The translations under genes were made by a program, and so were the position numbers. DNA of 18,114 bases from an uncultured Dialister sp. (GTDB lineage: Bacteria > Bacillota > Negativicutes > Veillonellales > Dialisteraceae): NCBI GenBank assembly GCA_900545785.1, contig URAA01000015.1, forward strand, positions 1 through 18,114, in the 5' to 3' direction. A model generated the notes under the pieces. That model was not told the origin of the DNA. It did no database searches and saw only the letters and a program-made list of their open reading frames with translations. Positions 1-5,911 of the stretch are shown piece after piece; within the stretch, counting starts at the first letter, position 1; each line of letters opens with the position of its first letter.

Positions 1-11
1 TCTTCCGATCT
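1..11. other. probable Illumina adapter remnant at the window edge
   Basis: The first 11 bases, TCTTCCGATCT, are identical to the 3' end of the standard Illumina TruSeq adapter (reverse complement AGATCGGAAGA). The hgdB reading frame passes through but loses family resemblance exactly there: ...EYKFTGKK, then DRK, where related proteins continue with a V-rich strand. This is probably an untrimmed contig end. A 10-base chance match of the same motif occurs inside the ATPase gene at 8564-8573, so coincidence is not excluded. Confidence 0.65.
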
Positions 12-709
12 TTTTTGCCGGTAAATTTATATTCCCGCAATTGTTTCAGGCTTTCGTTAATTTCTTTTACGATCGCCGTATGTTCACTTTTTTCAAAAAA
101 GAGGGCACTTTTCATGACTGCATGGCGTACTGCAGGGGTAATCACATCAAGGTGTTTTGCGGCAAGACGGGTAAATTCTCTCATTACTTTATTGTGTTCA
201 TTGTAAATTTCAATGGTTTTGCAGAGTGCTTTTTCCGTCATCATTTGGCCGGTGATTGTTGAGAGCATGACAAGAACAGTTTCATATTCACTGATGAGAT
301 AATCAATGCTTGCAGCGGAAGCGCGGTTCTGGGGGTATACGATGGGAATCATCGGAATACCCTGAACACCGAAGCGCCAATTTTGTGTCATGCAGCGCAG
401 TGTATCGCAGATGGCGGGAATAATGACGGCGCTGAGGCCTTTGTAGGTACCGTTCAGAGCAAATTCCATATCGGCTTGCATGATCGGGCAGGCAAAGGGG
501 GGAAGATAGCTTTTTGCAAGTTTTAATTCTGTCTGTCCGCCCCAAAGTCCCATGGGTATCATTCCGCAGGCATGGACGAGTTCTTCCGGAGTATACGGTT
601 CAAAGCAGCCGATCACTTTTTTCCCTTCTCCCAGATATTTATCCAGAAGGGCGCGAGGATTTTTACAGGCTTGTTTGAGGCGTTCAATATTTGCATGTAA
701 ATCGGCCAT
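1..709 (-). CDS. hgdB: 2-hydroxyacyl-CoA dehydratase, beta subunit (HgdB/HadC-like), 3' end cut by window edge
   Basis: Reading from ATG at 709, the frame stays open to the left edge (236 codons, about 60% of the usual 370-385 residues). The N-terminal part resembles the Acidaminococcus HgdB and Clostridium FldC/HadC families: a CxPYTPEELVHACGMIPMG-like segment (around 35-54) and a PAICDTLRCMTQN segment (98-110). Cys48, Cys74 and Cys101 are candidate ligands or near-ligands of the subunit's iron-sulfur cluster. With the alpha subunit it would dehydrate an (R)-2-hydroxyacyl-CoA to the enoyl-CoA in the cytoplasm, without oxygen. It starts 1 base after the hgdA stop, with AGGAGG inside the end of hgdA, so the two are translationally coupled. 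The last codons (GKKDRK) leave the family pattern, where GKKV..SG is expected, because bases 1-11 look like sequencing adapter. The substrate cannot be read from this sequence. Confidence 0.9.
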   Translation of the reverse strand, partial: MADLHANIERLKQACKNPRALLDKYLGEGKKVIGCFEPYTPEELVHACGMIPMGLWGGQTELKLAKSYLPPFACPIMQADMEFALNGTYKGLSAVIIPAICDTLRCMTQNWRFGVQGIPMIPIVYPQNRASAASIDYLISEYETVLVMLSTITGQMMTEKALCKTIEIYNEHNKVMREFTRLAAKHLDVITPAVRHAVMKSALFFEKSEHTAIVKEINESLKQLREYKFTGKKDRK

Positions 710-710
710 G

Positions 711-2009
711 TTACAATTCCTCCTTGTTTTGCTGCATAACTTCTACCAAGCCTTGAATTCTCGTTTCAAACTGAGCTTCACTGTAGTTTCGGTAGTCCGC
801 CTGATCACCGTCAAATGAAGTGAAGGGTACGCCTGCGGCTTTGGCGAGCCTTCGCTGTACTTCCATCATTTGAAAGTCCATGACTTTGCAGCTCCGGTTG
901 ACATGGTATATGGTCCCTTCGCAGCCGAAACGTTTCAATGCTTCGAGACGGCGCTCGATCATGGTGCTCGCGTTGTCACCGTTTGTCGAAGCAAAACAGT
1001 AGGCACGAGCCATGCCGTCAAGGTCGTCATATTCGATGGCCCATGCTTTTCCGTAGCTGGAGGCGACCATGTTGATGCCGTGTTTTTTCAATGTACGGAG
1101 ATTATGACTCAGGTAGGGCCAGCAGGCAATGCCGTCCCAAGAAATACGAAACCGCTCTTCCACGGGGAATGTGGATGTTCCTTCTGCGATATGTTTTTCA
1201 ATTTCTTTGTTTAATTGCTCTAATATTTCCGTTGTGGATGTTTTGCCTCGATTACAGACCATGGAAGACATATAGTTGAAAAGTTCAAAACCGCTTAACG
1301 GTGCCGGCTTGCGGTCTAAAAGGTTATTGGCCCGCTCCCAGAGAAAGCTGTTGCGCTGACTGATTTTCATGACTTCCCGAAAGCGTTCTTCATCCCATGT
1401 TTTTCCCGTAAATTCACAGAGATTTTTGATGAGCTCTTCAATCTGGGCACGCACATAGCGGACACGGCTTTCCGTCACGTAATCCCACGGATTGTAGCAG
1501 GTGTCGATAAAGAAAACGGGAATTTGCATTTGCCGAGCCAAATTTTCATACCATTTGGTGAGCTGGTTGCAGATATTGTTTGTCAGCAACAGAAAATCCG
1601 GTTTTACCAGTTTGCCGCCGTCGGGAAATTCCACATCGCTCTCGCCGTTTAAAACGGAAGCATAGGCAAGGTTAATTTTGGCGTAGGCGCAGAGGTCATT
1701 GGAATAACCGAGGGGCCCTTCACACTCCTGCAGGAAGGGATCTGCCTGATGTCTGGCTGCAATGCCTGCAGAATGATTTTCCGGATAGAGGACGGAAAGT
1801 CCCAGCGTTTCTGCAATTTCCTGCGGAAAAATAGAAGCGGACCAGCCGACTTTTTCACCCCGTTCTTTGGCAAGGCGGGCATTTTCAAAAAGGGTTTCCG
1901 TCTGTTTGCCAAGCATAATCATGCTTTTCGGTTTCGGCCGTTTAAGTTTTGCCGATGCATTTTGCGGAGCCTCTGCCGCTTTCACTGCTTCTCTCTCTTC
2001 ACTCATCAT
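711..2009 (-). CDS. hgdA: 2-hydroxyacyl-CoA dehydratase, alpha subunit (HgdA/FldB-like)
   Basis: This is the 432-residue alpha subunit of an oxygen-sensitive radical dehydratase of (R)-2-hydroxyacyl-CoA. Family stretches are clear: AKERGEKVGWSAS.FPQEIAETLG (47-70), YPENH.AGIAAR (75-86), NNICNQLTKWYEN (144-156), GIACWPYL (293-300), NRSCK (371-375) and SFDGDQAD.RN..EAQ.ETRIQGL near the end. Cys107, Cys147 and Cys374 match the spacing of the three cluster-binding cysteines described in HadB. The first 35 residues are a variable Lys/Ala-rich extension. Two adjacent ATGs (2009 and 2006) are possible starts; GGGGAG in the end of hgdC serves either. The gap to hgdC is 2 bases and to hgdB 1 base. Similarity is spread over HgdA, FldB and LcdA types, so glutamate, lactate or aryl-lactate pathways all remain possible. 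Confidence 0.93.
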   Translation of the reverse strand: MMSEEREAVKAAEAPQNASAKLKRPKPKSMIMLGKQTETLFENARLAKERGEKVGWSASIFPQEIAETLGLSVLYPENHSAGIAARHQADPFLQECEGPLGYSNDLCAYAKINLAYASVLNGESDVEFPDGGKLVKPDFLLLTNNICNQLTKWYENLARQMQIPVFFIDTCYNPWDYVTESRVRYVRAQIEELIKNLCEFTGKTWDEERFREVMKISQRNSFLWERANNLLDRKPAPLSGFELFNYMSSMVCNRGKTSTTEILEQLNKEIEKHIAEGTSTFPVEERFRISWDGIACWPYLSHNLRTLKKHGINMVASSYGKAWAIEYDDLDGMARAYCFASTNGDNASTMIERRLEALKRFGCEGTIYHVNRSCKVMDFQMMEVQRRLAKAAGVPFTSFDGDQADYRNYSEAQFETRIQGLVEVMQQNKEEL

Positions 2010-2011
2010 AT

Positions 2012-2797
2012 TTACTCCCCTGCTTTCACGATTTTTTCATAAGCCAGCAGAGCTGCACCGATGGCACCGGCAAGCTGGCATAAAGGATCGACCAGGATGG
2101 GGCAGCCCATTTCATGCTCCATAGCTTTGACAACGCCTGAGTTCAATGCAACACCGCCGCTCATTGCCATGCAGCCGGGACGGCCGAGGCGGAGAGCCAT
2201 ACCTGCCACACGTTTGGCTACGGAATTATGAATACCTGCGGCAATATCTGCCAAAGGAACCTGTGCGGATAATTGGCTGATCACTTCAGATTCGGCAAAG
2301 ACGGTGCAGGTATTGCTGATGACCGCCGGATGCCTGCTCGTCTCGGATAAAGGCCCGAGCTCCTCGATAGGAACGTTCAGCACTCTTGCCATTACCTCAA
2401 GGAAACGGCCCGTTCCGGCTGCGCATTTATCATTCATCTGAAAAGCAGTCAGCTTCCCCTGCGGCGACAGGGCAAGCGCCTTTGCATCCTGTCCGCCGAT
2501 ATCGACAACCCTGTCTGCTTCGGGAATCAGGAAATGAATTCCTTTGGCATGACAGCTTAATTCACTGATTTGTCCGTCCGCATCGGGACAAATCAAGCGG
2601 CCGTAGCCTGTTGCCACGGTATAAGCAATTTGGTCCTTGGAAATACCGGATTCCCTCAACGTTTCTGCCAGTGCTTTCTCGGGACCGACCGTGCCTGTTC
2701 CGAGGGGAACGACAACAGGAGCAATAATTTTTTTGCCGTCTTCCAGAATAACCGTCTTGCTGGAGCCGGAGCCGATATCAATTCCTAATGTATACAT
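2012..2797 (-). CDS. hgdC: 2-hydroxyacyl-CoA dehydratase activator (archerase), ASKHA ATPase
   Basis: This 261-residue protein has the BadF/BadG/BcrA/BcrD-type ASKHA ATPase fold. It uses ATP hydrolysis to push one electron from its bridging [4Fe-4S] cluster into the dehydratase, starting the ketyl-radical cycle. The phosphate-1 motif LGIDIGSGSSKT is at 4-15, the second nucleotide motif VVDIGGQDAKA at 97-107 and the adenosine motif MSGGVALNSGV in the C-terminal part. Cys125 (KCAAGTGRF) and Cys164 (SNTCTVFAESEV) are the two cluster ligands, one pair shared across the homodimer. The ribosome binding site is AAAGGAG at about 2806-2812. The gene order activator-alpha-beta is the same as in Acidaminococcus hgdCAB and in the had/fld clusters. 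The length is normal and all key residues are present. Confidence 0.95.
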   Translation of the reverse strand: MYTLGIDIGSGSSKTVILEDGKKIIAPVVVPLGTGTVGPEKALAETLRESGISKDQIAYTVATGYGRLICPDADGQISELSCHAKGIHFLIPEADRVVDIGGQDAKALALSPQGKLTAFQMNDKCAAGTGRFLEVMARVLNVPIEELGPLSETSRHPAVISNTCTVFAESEVISQLSAQVPLADIAAGIHNSVAKRVAGMALRLGRPGCMAMSGGVALNSGVVKAMEHEMGCPILVDPLCQLAGAIGAALLAYEKIVKAGE

Positions 2798-2868
2798 AAA
2801 GGATCTCCTTTGATGCGGAGCGAAACCTGAAAAAATGTCTTCAAGCCGCCTTATTTCGTTGAAATGAA

Positions 2869-4071
2869 TTAACGGATATCACCGTCATCACACATGGACC
2901 GGATTTTTTCCTCACTGTAACCGAGTTCTTTTAAAATCGCCGATGTATCGCGACCGATCGGGCCTGATATTTTATGGGGGATTGATTTGGAATCGACAGA
3001 GCGGAAATGAACGGGGCCGTTTGTGAAAACCGTCTTCGTTCCGTCACTGTATTCATAATGGTAAGCATAATGATTGGCAATGACCTGCGGATCTTCCGGT
3101 ACGTCTTTAAAGTGTGCAAGCACTTCATGAGGCAGATCGCGGGCAGCTAACATATGATGCCAATAAGAAATCGGCTTTTCTTTAAATTTTTTATCAAGAA
3201 TAGCCACCAATTCTTTTTTATTTTTGTAATAAGCGACAGGGGTGGAAAATCTTATATCCTCCGCCAATTCGGGAAGGCCGATCACTTCACAGAATTCAGG
3301 GAATCGGCGATAATCTATGACTGCCAGATACAGCCATTCTCCGTCGGATCCTTGGTAGGTATTGCTGCAGGCATGGCTGCAATCCTCATGACTTCTCGGA
3401 TACTCTCGTCCGTTGAAGCCGTTTAAAAGTCCCGACGATAAAATAAATGTACCGATCTGCAAAAGAGAAACATCGACCTTGTCGCCTTCCCCTGTTCTTT
3501 CTCTGCGGAAGAGAGCGGCAGAAATCGCACCGGCAAGGGCGACGGCAGCACAATGGTCGCCGAAACCGACAACCGTCATAATCGGCGGCCCCCCTGCAGG
3601 AGCCAAGTCCGCCAAGAGTCCCGTTCTGGCATAAAAGGCGGTATAGTCGTATCCGGGACGGTCTTTTTCAGGGCCCTCTTCACCATAGCCGAGTATGGAA
3701 GCATGAATGAGCTTCGGATAAGTATTTTTTAATTGATCGTAGGTCAGACCCATTTTTTCCAAAGCCTGCACACGGTAATTGGTCAAAAAAACATCGGCTG
3801 TTTCAAGTAATTTCATGAAAACTTTTTTTCCTTCCTCTTTTTTTATATTGAGAGAAAGAAAGCGTTTATTTAAATTCTGCATATCGAAATTGGGATTGGC
3901 CGCCTCCGTTGTAGGAGAAAGAGAAGTAGCCCCCTGTGTTCTCCAGATATCCCCGTCTACAGATTCCACTTTGATCACATCTGCGCCCCATTCGGCAAGA
4001 ATTCTGGCAGTCATCGGCCCTGCCAGCATATTTGAAAATTCAATTACCTTGATCCCCTCCATGGGTTTCAT
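2869..4071 (-). CDS. family III CoA-transferase (CaiB/BaiF type), likely 2-hydroxyacid CoA-transferase
   Basis: This 400-residue CoA-transferase swaps CoA between an acyl-CoA and a free acid. Family III features are the start GIKVIEFSNMLAGPM...LAEWGADVIKVE (6-36), LNKRFLSLNIKK.EGK (67-82), ILGYGEEGP..RPGYD (126-142) and GFGDHCAAVALAGAISAAL (169-187). In the last of these, Asp172 is in the place of the catalytic aspartate that forms the acyl anhydride (about 169-171 in relatives). Just upstream of an activator and dehydratase it parallels HadA (2-hydroxyisocaproate) and FldA (phenyllactate), and is unlike the unrelated GctAB used by Acidaminococcus. It therefore probably loads the 2-hydroxyacid with CoA and releases the product acid. 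The ribosome binding site is AAGGAGGAAATG ahead of ATG 4071. The 71-base gap to hgdC has no terminator, so the four genes look like one operon with the promoter at 4132-4159. Confidence 0.9.
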   Translation of the reverse strand: MKPMEGIKVIEFSNMLAGPMTARILAEWGADVIKVESVDGDIWRTQGATSLSPTTEAANPNFDMQNLNKRFLSLNIKKEEGKKVFMKLLETADVFLTNYRVQALEKMGLTYDQLKNTYPKLIHASILGYGEEGPEKDRPGYDYTAFYARTGLLADLAPAGGPPIMTVVGFGDHCAAVALAGAISAALFRRERTGEGDKVDVSLLQIGTFILSSGLLNGFNGREYPRSHEDCSHACSNTYQGSDGEWLYLAVIDYRRFPEFCEVIGLPELAEDIRFSTPVAYYKNKKELVAILDKKFKEKPISYWHHMLAARDLPHEVLAHFKDVPEDPQVIANHYAYHYEYSDGTKTVFTNGPVHFRSVDSKSIPHKISGPIGRDTSAILKELGYSEEKIRSMCDDGDIR

Positions 4072-4131
4072 GAATCATTTCCTCCTTCATACGGCGCTGT
4101 CTTTTTTATTATTTGCTTTCAAAAAGTCATG

Positions 4132-4159
4132 ACTATCACTTGAAGATAATGCTTATCAA
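4132..4159 (-). promoter_or_regulatory. predicted promoter of the CoA-transferase/hgdCAB operon
   Basis: On the minus strand, TTGATA (4159-4154) and GATAGT (4137-4132) are separated by 16 bases, about 60 bases before the CoA-transferase ATG. The hexamers are only moderate matches (5/6 and 4/6), as expected for a regulated promoter. The -35 lies inside the Fur-like box. A perfect 10-base palindrome, AGTCATGACT (4125-4134), overlaps the -10. Confidence 0.45.
4144..4158 (-). promoter_or_regulatory. Fur-like operator
   Basis: The minus strand reads TGATAAGCATTATCT. This matches 12 of the 14 defined positions of the 7-1-7 Fur consensus TGATAATNATTATCA. It covers the -35 of the predicted operon promoter, where a bound repressor would block RNA polymerase. 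A weaker second dyad (4124-4138, 9 of 14) lies on the -10. Fur control would fit an operon whose enzymes need many iron-sulfur clusters. This is sequence resemblance only; no fur gene is in the window. Confidence 0.45.
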
Positions 4160-4196
4160 ACATTCCGGTGCCGTTTTATAAATCTGTCATCATAAC

Positions 4197-4241
4197 AAAA
4201 GCCGAGACATACAAAGTCAGACTTCAGGTTCCTCAGCTTTT
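4197..4241 (-). terminator. hairpin, probable second terminator after the ECF gene
   Basis: The minus strand has a 10-pair stem, AAAAGCTGAG with CTCGGCTTTT (one G-U pair), and a 25-base loop that contains a small AAGTC/GACTT hairpin. The 3' arm ends in CTTTTGTT. It lies upstream of the hgd operon promoter, so it would stop read-through from the ECF gene. The long loop makes it weaker than the other hairpins here. Confidence 0.4.
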
Positions 4242-4385
4242 ATTTCATTCCTTCCTTTTTTCATTTTTTCACTCATATCACTTTGCAGAATGATGATTTT
4301 CTGCCGCTGACATGTAAATAATTAAAAAAAATACGCCATTTGATGTTCCGCAAAAACAGGGAAATCGCCTTTGATAATGAAAAGA

Positions 4386-4417
4386 TCAGGCAAAACCGAA
4401 ATCGTGACTTTGCCTGA
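4386..4417 (-). terminator. rho-independent terminator of the ECF S-component gene
   Basis: A perfect 9-base stem, TCAGGCAAA with TTTGCCTGA, and a 14-base loop begin about 20 bases after the stop codon at 4437. They are followed by TCTTTTC on the minus strand. The T tract is short, so termination may be partial. Confidence 0.55.
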
Positions 4418-4436
4418 AAACTTTATAAATAATGTA

Positions 4437-4913
4437 TTACTCTTTAAGCAAACCGACCCGGGCAAGGAGTTTTTTTACGGGCTTATATAAAAGACCGGAA
4501 GCAATGGCGGTGAAAATCATTCCGGGTGCAGCGGCTGCAGTGAGTGCTATCCAGCTTACACCGGTTATCTGCCACAGTACGAGACGAGCGGCAAAGGCTC
4601 CGATGGGGCCGCTGATAATAACGGTCAGCAGATTGGTTCCGCCCAGCGCCATAATGGCACCGACGACAACGCGGAACACCATTTGTACGACCACATTGAA
4701 AACAGTATAGATACCGAGCGACATCCCCAGCATACTCGCAAGAATACCTGCAATGATATAACGCTTAAAACCGAAGCAGGCACAGATAAGCACCGCAATG
4801 GGTGAGGACATTTGAAATTCACCGCCTGCAAGGGGTGAAGGGATTCTGAATAAGCCGGAAATAATAATCAGAACACTTAACAAGGCGGTGGTAGTCAGGT
4901 CTCTTATTTTCAT
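4437..4913 (-). CDS. ECF transporter substrate-binding S component, probably for cobalamin
   Basis: This is a 158-residue, very hydrophobic protein with five to six membrane segments (about 8-24, 38-55, 54-75, 77-95, 96-115, 122-143). It starts with a short KIRDLTT amphipathic stretch and ends in a basic tail. This size and layout are those of ECF S components, integral membrane proteins that bind a vitamin or metal and hand it to a shared energizing module (EcfA-A'-T). None of those partners is nearby, so it would be a group II S component. The specificity call rests on the cobalamin-riboswitch-like leader upstream, not on residues. CbrT/CblT-type B12 transport fits a Negativicute that needs B12 but cannot make it. 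The ribosome binding site is AAGGAG 7 bases before the ATG. Another vitamin cannot be ruled out. Confidence 0.75.
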   Translation of the reverse strand: MKIRDLTTTALLSVLIIISGLFRIPSPLAGGEFQMSSPIAVLICACFGFKRYIIAGILASMLGMSLGIYTVFNVVVQMVFRVVVGAIMALGGTNLLTVIISGPIGAFAARLVLWQITGVSWIALTAAAAPGMIFTAIASGLLYKPVKKLLARVGLLKE

Positions 4914-5029
4914 TGATACGCTCCTTACTTGAAAGCTTCATCCACAGACCGCTCAGCCGGTGCCGCAGCCTTATCCGAATTTTCATTTTTAATATTCGGC
5001 AAAAGATGGAAGCAGATGATGTTACCCGC

Positions 5030-5240
5030 AGAATGCAGCAGTCCTCGGATAAATGCTTTTATGAATTCGGCAGCCACTCTGCAGATTGTCCTCTGACGGA
5101 GAGATTTCGGCGGGGCCGCGATGAGGGGACGGAAGTTTTCACTGTCCTTCCCGAGGGAGAATGATACAGAATGGGCAAGATCTGATTTTTATAAATCTGC
5201 TGCTCTGTCCTTCCCTTTTCTTTCTCCCGAATTACCTATG
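5030..5240 (-). promoter_or_regulatory. cobalamin-riboswitch-like leader, apparently interrupted
   Basis: Reading the minus strand toward the ECF gene, landmarks of the B12 riboswitch appear in order. They are AGGT (about 5234-5237), AAAAGGGAA (about 5211-5219), then after an apparent insert GGGAAGGACAGTGAAAA followed by CTTCC, a P6-like GCGGCCCCGCC (about 5108-5118), and a B12-box-like CCGAGGACTGCTGC (about 5035-5048). The usual ACTGT after the GC-rich hairpin and a clean GAGACCTGCC box are missing. It sits about 120-330 bases before the ATG of a vitamin-type transporter gene, the usual place for this regulator. It may be diverged or decayed. I could not run a covariance model. Confidence 0.5.
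5142..5215. repeat. 11-base direct repeat bounding a 63-base unit
   Basis: CTGTCCTTCCC occurs at 5142-5152 and again at 5205-5215. The repeats do not extend further on either side. The 52 bases between them are A+T-rich and include a small GATTT/AAATC hairpin. Deleting one repeat plus the insert joins AAAAGGGAAGGACAG to TGAAAACTTCC, which is the layout expected in a cobalamin riboswitch core. Confidence 0.7.
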
Positions 5241-5307
5241 CAATTTTTCTTCCTCCTCTGCTATCTCTACAAATTTTCAGTATTTCTTTATTCATATTCA
5301 TTTCATC

Positions 5308-5321
5308 TGCCTTCGAAGGCA
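5308..5321. repeat. 14-base perfect palindrome TGCCTTCGAAGGCA
   Basis: This is a perfect dyad in an A+T-rich stretch downstream of the dead biotin gene and upstream of the riboswitch-like leader. It could form a 5-pair stem with a TCGA loop. No T tract follows on the minus strand (GATGAAATG), so it is not a clear terminator. Its function is unknown. Confidence 0.6.
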
Positions 5322-5373
5322 AAAGAAAATACAGAAAAACTGCGGTAATTTTCCCGTCATGGCAGATATTACG

Positions 5374-5508
5374 CTATGAAACCACTGACGGATTGTTCCG
5401 GCTGACCAAGGTGACGTTTGCATCCTGCAAATGTGTAAGAAGCAGATCGGTACTATAGGTTTTGCCGATACCTGTACCGATCAATATAATAAAAAGACCT
5501 TTATTTAT
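5374..5508 (-). pseudogene. bioD: remnant of dethiobiotin synthetase (bioD), N-terminal fragment without a start codon
   Basis: Forty-four codons from ATA 5508 to TAG 5374 read NKGLFI, then GTGIGKTYST, then LLLTHLQDAN. BioD proteins begin MxKGLFITGTDTGIGKTxxTxLLLxxLxDAG, where the P-loop binds ATP for ureido-ring closure of dethiobiotin. The fragment shows three kinds of damage. ATA replaces the ATG at the right distance (8 bases) from a GAAGG ribosome binding site. Two residues are missing before the P-loop. The frame then loses similarity and stops at codon 45. No other in-frame start exists before an upstream stop at 5527-5529. The promoter at 5579-5607 and operator at 5533-5565 are intact and point at it. 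A different P-loop protein is possible, but the biotin-type operator favours bioD. Confidence 0.6.
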
Positions 5509-5532
5509 CGCTTTTACCTTCGTAAATTATTT

Positions 5533-5565
5533 TTGTTAACCTAATCTGACTTTGCATGTTAACTT
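5533..5565 (-). promoter_or_regulatory. BirA-like biotin operator
   Basis: TTGTTAACC (5533-5541), a 15-base spacer and TGTTAACTT (5557-5565) follow the BirA operator plan of Firmicutes, TTGTTAACC-N14-16-GGTTAACAA. The left half is perfect and the right half keeps GTTAAC. It lies just downstream of the predicted start of transcription for the bioD remnant, where a BirA-biotinyl-AMP dimer would repress. The identification comes from resemblance to the known consensus and the adjacent BioD-like fragment. Confidence 0.55.
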
Positions 5566-5578
5566 TTAATATGGCTTA

Positions 5579-5607
5579 AGTATAACCTGAGGCAATTTCG
5601 GTGTCAA
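5579..5607 (-). promoter_or_regulatory. consensus sigma-A promoter pointing at the bioD remnant
   Basis: On the minus strand, TTGACA (5607-5602, 6/6), exactly 17 bases, then TATACT (5584-5579, 5/6). Transcription would begin near 5572, right before the biotin-type operator. It is one of the two strongest promoter matches in the window, although no intact gene follows until the ECF gene at 4913. Confidence 0.7.
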
Positions 5608-5669
5608 CTCAGTTAACATTCTATGTTGACAATACTGAGAGGCATAAATAAATGTACTTCAACTATACC

Positions 5670-5712
5670 TTGTGGTTATAAGCGTCAATCTACACCCCTA
5701 TTGTGGTTGACG
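5670..5712. repeat. TTGTGGTT direct repeats, 31 bases apart, with a bulged hairpin
   Basis: TTGTGGTT occurs at 5670-5677 and 5701-5708, three helical turns apart. The second copy is part of an inverted repeat: CGTCAATCTACA (5683-5694) pairs with TGTGGTTGACG (5702-5712) with one bulge and one G-U pair. The spacing is typical of sites bound on one face of DNA. No regulator can be named. Confidence 0.4.
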
Positions 5713-5867
5713 ATATATATTAAAATTTGGAAAAATTTTTTGAGAAGATATATTTTATTCCCTTTTACATCTTTTTTCATTGATTTTTGTAATTCCGTCT
5801 GTTTCCCAAAAATATTTCGCCCTTATCAAATGACTTTTTTCCGACTTTTACGGACAAATAAAAAAAA

Positions 5868-5893
5868 CGCAGCCCGAATTTTTCCAAGCTGCG
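5868..5893 (-). terminator. terminator of the TonB-dependent receptor gene
   Basis: The stem CGCAGC/GCTGCG with a 14-base loop sits 18 bases after the receptor stop codon. On the minus strand it is followed by seven T residues. On the plus strand TCTTTTTATT follows, so it could also work in the other direction. Confidence 0.8.
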
Positions 5894-5911
5894 GTCTTTT
5901 TATTGATTGTA

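Noticed and set aside
303..545. 80-codon minus-strand frame
   Set aside because: It lies in another frame inside hgdB, whose true frame is open from 709 to the edge and matches the family throughout.
4200..4290. Possible short leader peptide ending in the hairpin at 4197-4241 (minus strand)
   Set aside because: No good ribosome binding site, and the hairpin lies upstream of the predicted operon promoter, so attenuation of the hgd operon is unlikely.
4914..5911. Possible mobile element or CRISPR in the 1-kb gene-poor stretch
   Set aside because: No transposase fragment, terminal inverted repeats or regularly spaced repeats; only the 11-base and 8-base direct repeats reported above.
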